Origin: Verrucomicrobiota bacterium
Lineage (GTDB): Bacteria > Verrucomicrobiota > Kiritimatiellia > SS1-B-03-39 > UBA6053
Direction: 5' to 3'
Assembly (NCBI GenBank): GCA_020831625.1
Contig: JAFIGD010000004.1
Location: forward strand, 1-64,000
Length of the DNA stretch: 64,000 nt
The position numbers and the translations under genes are program-made. Under the pieces are notes generated by a model, which saw only the letters and a list, made by a program, of their open reading frames with translations, ran no database searches and was not told the origin of the DNA. This document shows positions 51,546 through 60,618 of the stretch, one piece after another; position 1 is the stretch's first letter; each line of letters begins with the position of its first letter.

Positions 51546-53954
51546 TTATTCCGGTTTCATGTCTCCGGCGGCAACCTGCTCGGGCGGCGCGGTGTTTTTG
51601 GTTTCATATCCGGCTTTGGAATACGTGGAGGCGAATTCACGGTAGTGGACGTCCAACGGCTCGTGTACTTTGCGCATATTGAAGTCGTTTACGATAATGC
51701 CGAGAACAGAGCACCCCACGCCTTTGAACTGCATGAGAACGTGGCGTAACGCGCGGTGACGCGTTTGTGCGCTCCGGCAGACAACGACCACACCGTCGGA
51801 GAGGCCGGCGATGACCAGACCGTCGGAAATAATCCCGATGGGCGGCGTGTCGATAATCACCCGGTCATAATGTTGGCGTGCCCAGGCGATAAGGTTTTGG
51901 ATTTTGCTGCCGCCGAGCAGGTCGGCGGGATTAATATCTGTGGAGGACAACGAGGCGATCAGATCAAGATGCTCCACGGGACCAGGCAGAAGAATTTTTT
52001 CGAAATCCCGGCCTCCCACAGACGAAAGATGGTGAAGAAGGGAATACGATTCTGGATCACCCTCCCGACTTTTAAGAGCCTCTTCGAAGACTTTCGCCAG
52101 ACGCGGACGGCGCATATCGCAATCAATGAGCAGGGTTTTCAGTCCCGCGCGTGCGGAGGTGATCGCAATGTTTGTGGCACTTACGGTTTTGCCTTCGCTG
52201 GGTGACGCGGAACAGAACATGACCACATGGGCTCCGGGGGACACGACGCCTTCTTTTTTGAGGCGCCGCTGGCGGGTAAGATTGATATGGTCCAGAATCA
52301 CCCGAATCGCGTTAAACGCCTCCGCAACCTGGCCGAATTTCTGGTTCATGGAAATCATCGCGAGATCCGCGCGTTTACCGCCGCTGATATGCGGAACAAT
52401 CCCGATGATGCGGCTGGAGATATTGGCTTCCAATTCAGCGATGGAGAAGATTCGATCCTCCATGGTTTCCGCTCCGAGCGCAAGCAGGAATCCGAGGGCC
52501 ATGCCGCCCGCCAAACCAATCGGCAGGATTAACATAATTTTCGGATGGACCGGAGCGTCAGGCCGGGTCGCCCGTTCCACGACTTTGAGGGTGGCGGTAT
52601 CCTCATCGGCGGCGAGACGGGCCTCTTCAATCCGGCTGAGCACACTTTTATAGGCCATTTCGGCCGCTTCCCGCTCCCGTTCGAGCGTACCCAGTCGCGA
52701 CATGCGTTCGACAATCCGCAGTTCCTGACGGGAAACGTTTTCCCGGGATTGTTCAATTTCAGCCACCACCGCGTTTCGTTGCCCTTCGATAATGCGGATT
52801 TGCTGCTGGAAGGTGCCCTGAGCGGAAGCGATTTCCCGATGGATATCCTGGGACAGTTCCTGAATACGGAAATCCACTTCCTGAACGGTGGGGTGACGCT
52901 CGGTGAAGCGCTCCAGGAGCAGATCGCGGTTGGCCCGCGCGGCGCGGTGCGACTGGATGCTGGTGATGATGCGTTCCCGGTTCGGGAGCGCGATTGGAAT
53001 TTCCAAATCGTCAATATCCTGTAAATCAATCGAGGTGACCGTATCCAGCAGTTCCCGGGTGCGCAGGAGTTCTCCGTTTATCTCCACCAGGGTTTGGTTT
53101 AAGGAGAGCAGGGCCATGCGGTCCGCCTCCTGTTGCGCCTTGAGGGTGTCGAGACGGTTTTCGGTACGGAAGGCAAGCAGGGCGTCTTCGGTGCGGTTGA
53201 CCTGGGCTTTTTGTACCTCGGCCTGACGGTTCAGCCATTCAACTGCGGCATCGGATAATTCTCTGTTTTCCTGCTGGAAGAAGGCCTCTGCGGCTTCTGC
53301 GGCTGCATTTGCGGAAAGAGCCGCGACCAGCGGATCGCTGCCCCGCGCCTGAATCTGTACCAGGCGGGACTGACGCATCATGTTATAGGAAATTCTGGCG
53401 AATTCCGGACGGTCTTCACCCGCGACCGGACGCCCGTGCGCGTCCCAGAGCAGATTGAAGCGTTCTTCCGCCAGAACTGCGAATCGATTCCCTCTCAGGC
53501 GTCCCAACCGGGTGTTGAAGACCTCTTCACTGCGGCCGAGATCCTGACGGACCACATCGCCAAGAATGCGCGGCGCGCGAATACTCATTTCAATGAGCGC
53601 GGTGGATTGGTATACCCGTTCCGACCTCCAAAAATAAAGGACCGATGCTCCTAAACCAAAAAGGGTCACCAGCAGAATCATAAACCAACGGCGCTTGAGG
53701 ACTTTCAGCAGTCGCTTGGGAGACAGAATTTCGGCAGCCTGCCCGCCGTATCCATAGCCGTATGCGTCATACCCGCCGCCGGTATAACCGTACTGGGGAG
53801 AGCCGACCGCATATCCATACTGTGCGCCGCCGTAGCCCTGAGGGGTCTGGGGCGCGTATTCATCCTGAGGTGCCGCCACAAAAGGTGCCAGGCGGGCCGC
53901 GGGATAGGAGGGGTAGGTGCCGGAGGGAGGGAGAGATGAAGAATCTTTAGCCAT
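51546..53954 (-). CDS. Polysaccharide co-polymerase/tyrosine kinase with Tyr-rich N-terminus
   Basis: An 802-aa Wzc/CpsD-type protein. A Gly/Tyr/Pro/Gln-rich N-terminal segment with 12 tyrosines (Y14-Y69; QYGYAVGSPQYGYTGGGYDA) precedes the Wzz domain with TM1 at RRWFMILLVTLFGLGASVLYFW. Then come a long periplasmic coiled coil (~215-470), TM2 at MLILPIGLAGGMALGFLLALG, and the BY-kinase: Walker A SPSEGKTVSATN, Walker A' IDCDMRRP, Walker B VIIDTPPIG. The C-terminus has only a few scattered tyrosines (VHYREFASTYSKAGYE) rather than the cluster seen in locus 1. Last gene of locus 2. The swap of tyrosine cluster from C- to N-terminus is odd. Confidence 0.9.
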   Translation of the reverse strand: MAKDSSSLPPSGTYPSYPAARLAPFVAAPQDEYAPQTPQGYGGAQYGYAVGSPQYGYTGGGYDAYGYGYGGQAAEILSPKRLLKVLKRRWFMILLVTLFGLGASVLYFWRSERVYQSTALIEMSIRAPRILGDVVRQDLGRSEEVFNTRLGRLRGNRFAVLAEERFNLLWDAHGRPVAGEDRPEFARISYNMMRQSRLVQIQARGSDPLVAALSANAAAEAAEAFFQQENRELSDAAVEWLNRQAEVQKAQVNRTEDALLAFRTENRLDTLKAQQEADRMALLSLNQTLVEINGELLRTRELLDTVTSIDLQDIDDLEIPIALPNRERIITSIQSHRAARANRDLLLERFTERHPTVQEVDFRIQELSQDIHREIASAQGTFQQQIRIIEGQRNAVVAEIEQSRENVSRQELRIVERMSRLGTLEREREAAEMAYKSVLSRIEEARLAADEDTATLKVVERATRPDAPVHPKIMLILPIGLAGGMALGFLLALGAETMEDRIFSIAELEANISSRIIGIVPHISGGKRADLAMISMNQKFGQVAEAFNAIRVILDHINLTRQRRLKKEGVVSPGAHVVMFCSASPSEGKTVSATNIAITSARAGLKTLLIDCDMRRPRLAKVFEEALKSREGDPESYSLLHHLSSVGGRDFEKILLPGPVEHLDLIASLSSTDINPADLLGGSKIQNLIAWARQHYDRVIIDTPPIGIISDGLVIAGLSDGVVVVCRSAQTRHRALRHVLMQFKGVGCSVLGIIVNDFNMRKVHEPLDVHYREFASTYSKAGYETKNTAPPEQVAAGDMKPE

Positions 53955-54060
53955 AATCGTTCCAAGGGGATGAATTTAGAACATATAACCGACGGAAAGC
54001 CGGAAAGTAAACCAGAAAGCAATATGTTTTCAGTGTCGGCGATAAAGCCGGTGAACCTGT

Positions 54061-55608
54061 TCATGGGGGAGTGTTTTTCAGACGGACCGCAGGCTGGAGA
54101 GCCCGCCAGTCCACACGTTCACTCCACACGGCCCGAGTCCCGTGTGTTTGCTGAGCCATGAGGAGAAAAAGAGCGCCGTGCGCGAAAACCGCCGGGCTGC
54201 GAAAGGGGAGATCAATCATACTGTGAGCCACCATCAGCAGGAGGCCGCAACCCAGACTGAACCGGACCGGGTCCGCCCAGACACTTTGATCGTGATGCGG
54301 GCAGAGGCGGCAATCGCGCAACAGCTTAAACATGGAGGGGACAAACACCAGGCCCAGCAAACTCATGCCGACAAGGCCGAATTCGCACAGAAACTGAAAA
54401 AAATCGTTGTGGACATTGGCTTTACCCCGGCTGAGCAAGCCCCAATATTCGGGATCGAGGTAGTACCCCACGAGATATTTATACCCCCAGCCTCCGGTGC
54501 CGAACCAGGGATGATCTTTCCAGATCGCCCAGGCGGATTCCACCTGAAAAAAGCGCGCTGTGAATTCCCGGCCCGGATCGAGTTTGGTGGTGGCGGCGGC
54601 AAATTCACGCAGATGGGCAGGCTGGGCAAACATTCGAAACCCGGCGATCAGCGCGGTGAGGGTCAGCAGGATGCCGAAAACCGCGTAGAACCGCTGCACG
54701 GGGTGGGCCCGGGGCCATCCAATCACCGCAAGGACGCCCAGGTTCAGAATCAGAACGATCCAGACACCGAGCATACCCGTGCGGCTAACACTGAACTGGG
54801 CGGTGAAAAAAAAGAGCAGCGCCAGGGTTGCGTAGACGGTGAGCACAACCGGCCTGCGCTCACTGCGGTCCCGGAGAAGCTCCCGGAGAAACAGTCCAAG
54901 TGTGTAAGAGAAAACCAGGATGAAATAGGTCGCTGCATTATTGGGGTAGCCAAAGCTGCCAAAGGTGTCACGGCCCGAATTCCGGGCGATTCCCCAGACC
55001 TCGCCCATGCCCCAAAAATCATACATCCGAGTCCATCCCGCGAATTGATGGATGAGGGCCAGAATCGCGACCAACATACAGTTTCCCAGGAAAAATCCCA
55101 CGGTTTTTGGGGATTCGGACAGGGGGCGGGCATGCTTGTAGATGAGAAATACGGTGAACACCGGAGCGAACCAGCGGATCATTTCCATGCCGTCCTCCTC
55201 TGTGAAGGCCCAGGGAAGTCCGGGATGAGGCGGCGGGCTGTATCCCCAGCGTCCGGTGTCAAAATCAAAGACACGAATTCGTCCGCTGTTCCAGGCCTGA
55301 ATTCCCAGAAAAACCATGAAACAGGCGGAGCCCCAAAACGCCGGGTCTCGAAGAAAAGTTTTCAGGCGGGCGCAGCGTGGGGGGAACCCAGCGGATGGCG
55401 GCGCAAGCCAGAAGCAAACCCATGCCCACAGGCTGAGGGGTATGAAACTGCCCTGCCAGCCCGGGAAGGTTCCGGCGTTCATCCAGACCGGAACAAACAA
55501 CACCGGCAGAAAGCCCGAAAGGAGAAGGGGCAGGGCCGTACACGGGGGCAATGAAAAAGCCCGACTCGTTTTCACAGAGGACGGGCTGGTATCGGGGGAA
55601 CCGTTCAC
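54061..55608 (-). CDS. O-antigen ligase/Wzy-type polymerase, exopolysaccharide locus 2
   Basis: A 515-aa membrane protein with about 11 helices. The large periplasmic loop carries the ligase/polymerase signature (SAWAIWKDHPWFGTGGWGYKYLVG, then KANVHNDFFQFLCEFGLVG). It lacks the TPR tail present in the locus 1 enzyme. It would polymerise or ligate lipid-linked sugar repeats. It starts 6 bases after the secreted 214-aa protein gene and is followed after 106 bases by the tyrosine kinase gene, a gap that could hold an internal promoter. Confidence 0.87.
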   Translation of the reverse strand: MNGSPDTSPSSVKTSRAFSLPPCTALPLLLSGFLPVLFVPVWMNAGTFPGWQGSFIPLSLWAWVCFWLAPPSAGFPPRCARLKTFLRDPAFWGSACFMVFLGIQAWNSGRIRVFDFDTGRWGYSPPPHPGLPWAFTEEDGMEMIRWFAPVFTVFLIYKHARPLSESPKTVGFFLGNCMLVAILALIHQFAGWTRMYDFWGMGEVWGIARNSGRDTFGSFGYPNNAATYFILVFSYTLGLFLRELLRDRSERRPVVLTVYATLALLFFFTAQFSVSRTGMLGVWIVLILNLGVLAVIGWPRAHPVQRFYAVFGILLTLTALIAGFRMFAQPAHLREFAAATTKLDPGREFTARFFQVESAWAIWKDHPWFGTGGWGYKYLVGYYLDPEYWGLLSRGKANVHNDFFQFLCEFGLVGMSLLGLVFVPSMFKLLRDCRLCPHHDQSVWADPVRFSLGCGLLLMVAHSMIDLPFRSPAVFAHGALFLLMAQQTHGTRAVWSERVDWRALQPAVRLKNTPP

Positions 55609-55614
55609 GGGTTC

Positions 55615-56259
55615 TCAGCTTTGGCCCGCATAGGGCTCAGGAATCGGGGGCGGCGGTGCGGGGGCGGGTGCCGGCGCTGTTCCTGCGGCCGGTTGGATCG
55701 GACTGACAGAAGGAGCCGGTGCGACCGCTCCCGGGGCCACCGGAGGAAGCGTTTGCGAGGAGCCCAACGATACGATTAGCTGATTATAAACCGATTCGCC
55801 AAGCGGAATGTTTGGCGCGTCCACGGCCTGGAGGAACTCTTCATTTTCTCCCGCGAGCTCACGCAGTGCCGCCATAAAACTGGAGGAACCCTGCCCGCCG
55901 ACTGAGAAGCCGGCCCAAACTGCGGGGAGCAGTTCTGCGGGCGCATTGCCTAAAACAACCGCGGCCATGTCGTCGGCATCGTTGCCGAGAAGAAAGGCAA
56001 ATCGTGCGGAGTAGTAGGCGGCAAGAAAGTTTTTCTGGCTGGGCACAACGTCACTTGCCTGGATCCGGCGAAGCAGTCGGACCAAAACCTGGCCGGCTTC
56101 TTCCGGATTGGCATCCTGAATCAGAGAGCGTACCATACCGGGATTGGCCAGAGCCTGGGAAAGTTGCCTGTCCGTTGGCGGGGTGTAAGCCCCCAGCAAA
56201 GGGGCGGCCAGCATACCCAAAAGGGAGGCGGCCATGAGGGATTTAAAGAAGTGTTTCAT
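55615..56259 (-). CDS. Secreted hypothetical protein, exopolysaccharide locus 2
   Basis: A 214-aa exported protein: signal peptide MKHFFKSLMAASLLGMLAAPLLGAY, a helical mature region (~25-150) with DRQLSQALANPGMVRSLIQD and PSQKNFLAAYYSARFAFLLG, then a Pro/Ala-rich tail (PAPAPAPPPPIPEPYAGQS). No domain recognised. ATG 56259 is preferred over the in-frame start four codons upstream because GGAG lies at the right distance. Lies between the beta-barrel and the ligase/polymerase, mirroring the small secreted protein of locus 1. Confidence 0.72.
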   Translation of the reverse strand: MKHFFKSLMAASLLGMLAAPLLGAYTPPTDRQLSQALANPGMVRSLIQDANPEEAGQVLVRLLRRIQASDVVPSQKNFLAAYYSARFAFLLGNDADDMAAVVLGNAPAELLPAVWAGFSVGGQGSSSFMAALRELAGENEEFLQAVDAPNIPLGESVYNQLIVSLGSSQTLPPVAPGAVAPAPSVSPIQPAAGTAPAPAPAPPPPIPEPYAGQS

Positions 56260-56285
56260 GATAGGCTCCAAGTGTCTGTGGCGGT

Positions 56286-57575
56286 TTAATAGCGGGCGCG
56301 GGCTCCGGCGGTGATTTGCATTTCGGTGTAGTTGTCCCCGGGAATTCGGCTGGAACCATCCTCGTAGCTTAAATTGGCGAAGAGGCTGAGCCAGGGGCGA
56401 ACGGTTTGGTAATCGAGCCGGTACTGATACCAGAGCGTTTCTTTCAATTCGTTCACGTCTTCTCCCTGGACCGTCAAGGGGGTAAGGTAATCATCTTCCC
56501 GCCAGGAGATGGAAATGCGTTGGCTTAACTGGGATGTGGTTTGGTGACTGAGGGCCGCAGACAATGCCGTTTCCTCCCGGGAACTGCTGCCCTGTGAAGA
56601 CCCGGCGCTGAATCCATTCCGCGCGCTGAGGGTGACACGGGTTTTTGTTGTGGCCGCATAGCGGATATTCGCGGTATATTTCAGACCTGAATTTTTCAGT
56701 TCATCTCCGGGGACGCGCTCCATCCGCTGTTCTTCAAAATTAGGTTCAAACACCAGCGGCGTGCGCGTGTAGGTTTCATATCCCACCGCGACATCAATAA
56801 AAAGTTTGTCGGTGGGGCGATAACGGATGCCCGCGAGGTAAAACGGCCTTTCCGCATTTCCGTCAAGCCCCTCATCATCGTCCAAGCCCAGCCCCACTCG
56901 AAAATAGGGTGAGGTTTTGTCTGAAAATTGATAGGATAGTTCCCCGGTAAAGAGATGGCTTGTCCGGTTATTGAATTGTTCCTCTTTATATTCGATGTCT
57001 GTCAGGCTGTAGGAGGCGGTTCCCCGAACAGATGTCGTGAGTTGTTGACCAAGGGCCAGACTGCTTCGGATTTCATCCCGCTCAACCCGCTCAGACACGT
57101 TGTCTAACTCTTCACTGGATTCCGTGTCAACCGCGACTCCCGTCAGCTCAGTCCGGTCAACCGCCCGTTGAAACGAAGCATTCCAGGAGAGATCCCGGGT
57201 TGCCGCCGGACTCACCCAGAAAAGGCCAGCCGAAGCGCCATAGGTGTCACGGTCCAAATTGGACTGTTCATCATAACGGCGCTCACCATACCATGCGCGG
57301 GCGTTCCATTGTGTTTGATCCGTCCAATGGCGAAAGGCCAGGGAAACCTGGGTGTTGAGAAACCGGTCTGAGTCATTGTTGTTCAGAACCTCTCCGCCTT
57401 CGGAAAGTGCTCTGCGACGCAGATTGACGTTATCGTTATAATTGACACTCGCCGACACCTCGGGGGTGATGACGGTCTGCTCCCCAATACGAATCCCGGA
57501 TCCGGGCTGGGCGCAGGCCAAGGACGTTGCAAACATAAGCAATACTTTAATAATAAGTTTTTCTGAGCGGAGCAT
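56286..57575 (-). CDS. Outer-membrane beta-barrel protein, exopolysaccharide locus 2
   Basis: A 429-aa protein with signal peptide ending LACAQPGSG and alternating strands throughout: VSASVNYNDNVNLRRRA, WNARAWYGERRYDEQS, GIRYRPTDKLFIDVAVGYETYT, and a last strand MQITAGARARY. The early YNDNVNLR strand matches the YDDNVF strand of the locus 1 barrel, suggesting a common family. Likely outer-membrane partner of polysaccharide export; with no Wza in this locus it may itself be the exit route or share the locus 1 Wza. First gene of the minus-strand unit, preceded by the AT-rich 57576-57834 gap. Confidence 0.82.
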   Translation of the reverse strand: MLRSEKLIIKVLLMFATSLACAQPGSGIRIGEQTVITPEVSASVNYNDNVNLRRRALSEGGEVLNNNDSDRFLNTQVSLAFRHWTDQTQWNARAWYGERRYDEQSNLDRDTYGASAGLFWVSPAATRDLSWNASFQRAVDRTELTGVAVDTESSEELDNVSERVERDEIRSSLALGQQLTTSVRGTASYSLTDIEYKEEQFNNRTSHLFTGELSYQFSDKTSPYFRVGLGLDDDEGLDGNAERPFYLAGIRYRPTDKLFIDVAVGYETYTRTPLVFEPNFEEQRMERVPGDELKNSGLKYTANIRYAATTKTRVTLSARNGFSAGSSQGSSSREETALSAALSHQTTSQLSQRISISWREDDYLTPLTVQGEDVNELKETLWYQYRLDYQTVRPWLSLFANLSYEDGSSRIPGDNYTEMQITAGARARY

Positions 57576-57834
57576 AACGTGTTTCCTTAAGAATGGTGAT
57601 CAGGAATGATTAAAGAATAGTCCTTTGCGACGTGGCACACAAGAAGAATCTTTGAGGGATATTGACCGTTTTACAAAATTGTGCTTGAGGCAGTTTGTTA
57701 GAATTCAAGCATTCATTAACCTTTTCAGCCTTCTAAACGAGTTATTCCTCTACAGGAGGATTGCAAGAGTTTTTTGACAAACGTTACTTTTCAGTTTTTT
57801 TAAACCCGGCATGTGCCTGAAAAGTGGGCGGATA
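57576..57834. other. AT-rich intergenic region upstream of exopolysaccharide locus 2
   Basis: 259 bases without a gene, clearly more AT-rich than its surroundings. It should carry the promoter for the minus-strand locus 2; several TTGNNN-like boxes exist but none pairs convincingly with a -10, so I name none. It also contains a 9-bp inverted repeat, ACTTTTCAG (57786-57794) and CTGAAAAGT (57817-57825), around an inner GGCA-TG-TGCC hairpin, just after the GTPase stop. That could be a terminator-like structure or an operator. Confidence 0.5.
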
Positions 57835-59238
57835 TCAGTTTGTTGACGATGACATGGCTTTTCTGAGGCGCTTTTGGATGTCCGGCGGCAGTGCGGGAGG
57901 GATGTCGGGTTCACGGCGGGAGGGGAGCAGGCTCCGGAGGGCATTGCGGTCAGTTTCGGACCAGGCGGCGACGAAGCCTTCTTTTTGTTTGAGGGATTCG
58001 AGGAAGGCGTCGTGATCGCGCCGGGCGTGGGCCCAGTTGCCGAGCCGAAGGAGGTAGAGGAGGGAGCGGTCGATGAGAATGGACAACAGGGCGATGTCTT
58101 TGAGGGGGCCGACCTGAAGCTGTTCGCGGGCGAGGGTCCGGTTTCCGGGCAGGGGCAGGCGTTTGGCTCCGAGTTTGGGGCCTCCGATCCAGCCGCTGAG
58201 GGCCCCGAGAGCACCGCCGCTCAGTGCGAGAACGCCGAAGGTGATCCCGCCGGCGGCGGCGTCGGCGCCGAGGCCGAGCAGTCCGCCACTGACCGCGCCG
58301 AAGGTGGCGAGCTGTCTGCGGGTGAGCCCAAGGAGCTTCCACACCCGCTCCGCGAAGAGGTCGTCGGTGAGCAGGGCGGCTTCATCGCCGCCGGGCAGCC
58401 GGGTGAGATGGTGCAGATTGCGCCATTGTTTGCGGGCCCGGTCCTCGAGGGCGCGCAATTCAGTTTGATAGGCTGCCAGAGCGCTTTGGGTCAGTGCCCG
58501 GGGATCGTCGCCGGTTTTGATCGGGATGCGGGTGACGTGGCGGGCGGCGTCGATGAGAAGGCTTTCGAGAATGAGCAGCGATTCCTCCAAACGGCGCTGA
58601 TGTTCGGTTTTAAGGGCCTCAATGACTTCGCGGAGCTGCGTGTCCCATTCGGGGTTCAGGATGCGGAGGGCGTCAAGGAGTTGCAGACGTTCGGAAGCGG
58701 TGGCGTGATGGGCGTTGAATTCCCGCTGGATGTTGAAGCGGCGGCCGATGGCGTCTTTCCAGGTGTCCAGATGGCGGGTTTCCTGTCGTTTGCAGTTGAG
58801 CAGCGCCATGCGGGGGAGTCCGGTGAGCCGGAGAATTTCCATTTCCTGGCGGTCGGATTCACGGAGGGGGCGGGACGCGTCGGCGACGTAGAGGATGCCG
58901 GCGCGGTCGGCCAGGGGTTTGAGCAGTTCGCAGTCGTGATGAAAGCGGGGTTCGCCTGCATGCCGTTGAATGAAATCCCGGACCATGTGCTCTTCGGGGC
59001 CGGCATGCGACTGAAAGGCTTCCAGCACCGCGGCGGGATTTTGGAAGCCGGGGGTGTCAATGAATTGCAGCCGGGGCTTGCCGCCGAGGGTGATAGCGTG
59101 GGTGCGGCAGGTGCGGGTTTCCCCCGGCAGGGGACTGACGGCAACGGTCTCGTCTTCGGTCAAGGTGGAGACCACGGAGGATTTTCCTTCGTTGGGATGG
59201 CCGAGAATTGCGAATGCGGGAAGGCTCACCCGGAACAC
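57835..59238 (-). CDS. DUF3482 domain GTPase
   Basis: A 467-aa TRAFAC-class GTPase with DUF3482. G1/P-loop GHPNEGKS (residues 13-20), G3 IDTPG (~58-62); the G4 site is degenerate (LLNCKRQ in place of NKxD). The C-terminal half includes a glycine-rich hydrophobic stretch (VSGGLLGLGADAAAGGITFGVLALSGGALGALSGWIGG, quoted here only as residues ~325-362) that may insert into membrane, then a helical end. In many bacteria this family is paired with DUF2868, which is absent here. The start MFRVSLPAFAILG positions the P-loop normally. Function unknown. Confidence 0.87.
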   Translation of the reverse strand: MFRVSLPAFAILGHPNEGKSSVVSTLTEDETVAVSPLPGETRTCRTHAITLGGKPRLQFIDTPGFQNPAAVLEAFQSHAGPEEHMVRDFIQRHAGEPRFHHDCELLKPLADRAGILYVADASRPLRESDRQEMEILRLTGLPRMALLNCKRQETRHLDTWKDAIGRRFNIQREFNAHHATASERLQLLDALRILNPEWDTQLREVIEALKTEHQRRLEESLLILESLLIDAARHVTRIPIKTGDDPRALTQSALAAYQTELRALEDRARKQWRNLHHLTRLPGGDEAALLTDDLFAERVWKLLGLTRRQLATFGAVSGGLLGLGADAAAGGITFGVLALSGGALGALSGWIGGPKLGAKRLPLPGNRTLAREQLQVGPLKDIALLSILIDRSLLYLLRLGNWAHARRDHDAFLESLKQKEGFVAAWSETDRNALRSLLPSRREPDIPPALPPDIQKRLRKAMSSSTN

Positions 59239-59295
59239 ATAGCACAGATTTCCGCGAAATTAAACAAGGGGTTTTGATTTAACGGTGGAGGGGGC

Positions 59296-60552
59296 TCACC
59301 GTTTCCTGAGCACGGTTTCCTCGTATTGATTCATTTCGCTGAGCCATTCCGAACCCACCGGGACCCCGGCCTGTTCGCAGAGGACATCCCACACCGCGCC
59401 GAAGGGCATGGATTTGAATTCCTCCATCAGCGCCAGCCGTTCGGTCAGCCGGCCCTGGCGTTCAAGGTCTTTCAAGAGCGCGGAGGGATCCAGCCGCGCG
59501 TAGAGCATCGCTTTTCGGGTTGCGCGGGTGCCGATGACGTAGGCCCCGATTCGGTTGATGGAGGCATCAAAAAAGTCCAGCGCCAGGGTTACCCGGTCCC
59601 ACACATCTCCCCGCTGAACCTCCAGAAACACATGTTTAAGGTCATCATTAAAGAGAACCACATGGTCGGAATCCCATCGGACCGGGCGGCTGACATGCAG
59701 GAGCAGCCGGTCCATGAACTGCAGGTGGCTGGAGATTTTGCCGTGAATCGTCTCGGTAGGATGGTAATGCCCCATGTCCATGCAGAGGCCGATTTTGCGG
59801 GTCAGGGCGTAATTCGCGCAAAATTCAGAGGAGGCGACCACATACTCCTCGGAACCGATGCCGAAGAGCTTGCTTTCCAGAAAATCGGCGCAGAGGGTTC
59901 GGTCGACGGAGTCTTCCGCGAAAATTTCATCGTAGGAGGCGGCCATGCGGGCGCGGGGTGCGAAGCGGTCGGCGGGGAGGTCCTTGGCGCCGTCCGGGGT
60001 CCACCAGTTCAGGGTGCAGGGCGAGCCCTGGGCGGCCGCCATGGCCTGCGCGATCCTGCGGCAGGCTTTTCCGTGCCGCACCCAGAAGGCGCGGACCGCA
60101 TCATCGGGATGGGAGAGGGTGAATCCATCCTCGGCCCTGGGATGCGCGAAGAAGGTGGGGTTGAAGTCGAGGCAGACGTTCTGATCCGCCGCCCAGCGCA
60201 TCCAGGCGGTGAAGCAGGACGGATCCATTTCATCCCGGTCGACAAAGCGGTCGGTTTCGGAGTAGCAGGCGTGAACATTGACGCGGTGAACACCCGGAAT
60301 CAGGGACATGGCTTTGGCAAGATCGCTCCGGGCCTCTTCTCCGTTTTTTGCCCGGCCGGGGTAGTTGCCGGTCGCCAGAATGCCGCCGCCCGACAAGCCG
60401 CCCGGCTTGGTCTCGAACCCGGCCACATCATCGGCTTGCCAGCAGTGCAGCGAAACGGGCTGATAGAGGACGGCCCTGATCGCCGCGTCGGTGTCGACGC
60501 CGAAATCCGCATACCGTTTTTTTGCAAATTCATACGCTTTGTCTATGCTCAT
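59296..60552 (-). CDS. rhaA: L-rhamnose isomerase
   Basis: Mn-dependent aldose isomerase converting L-rhamnose to L-rhamnulose, 418 aa. The family pattern is clear throughout: VSLHCWQADDVAGFE, MGHYHPTETIHGKISSHLQF (metal-site residues), and LHVSRPVRWDSDHVVLFND. ATG 60552 follows GGAG (GGAGACCTCCC spacing). Divergent from the AraC-type regulator across 66 bases, the usual arrangement for sugar operons. No rhaB, rhaD or transporter is adjacent, so the rest of the pathway must be elsewhere. Confidence 0.95.
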   Translation of the reverse strand: MSIDKAYEFAKKRYADFGVDTDAAIRAVLYQPVSLHCWQADDVAGFETKPGGLSGGGILATGNYPGRAKNGEEARSDLAKAMSLIPGVHRVNVHACYSETDRFVDRDEMDPSCFTAWMRWAADQNVCLDFNPTFFAHPRAEDGFTLSHPDDAVRAFWVRHGKACRRIAQAMAAAQGSPCTLNWWTPDGAKDLPADRFAPRARMAASYDEIFAEDSVDRTLCADFLESKLFGIGSEEYVVASSEFCANYALTRKIGLCMDMGHYHPTETIHGKISSHLQFMDRLLLHVSRPVRWDSDHVVLFNDDLKHVFLEVQRGDVWDRVTLALDFFDASINRIGAYVIGTRATRKAMLYARLDPSALLKDLERQGRLTERLALMEEFKSMPFGAVWDVLCEQAGVPVGSEWLSEMNQYEETVLRKR

Positions 60553-60618
60553 GGGAGGTCTCCGGGTTATAGCGGTACAATACCCTGTTCTTCACCGGAT
60601 TGCCTTGACCATTCCGAC

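Noticed and set aside
57874-59277. 467-codon plus-strand open frame over the DUF3482 GTPase
   Set aside because: The minus strand has a P-loop and conserved GTPase motifs; the plus-strand translation has none.
59326-60618. Long N-terminal extension of the AraC-type regulator
   Set aside because: The extension is antisense to rhaA. The cupin domain begins normally just after ATG 60619.
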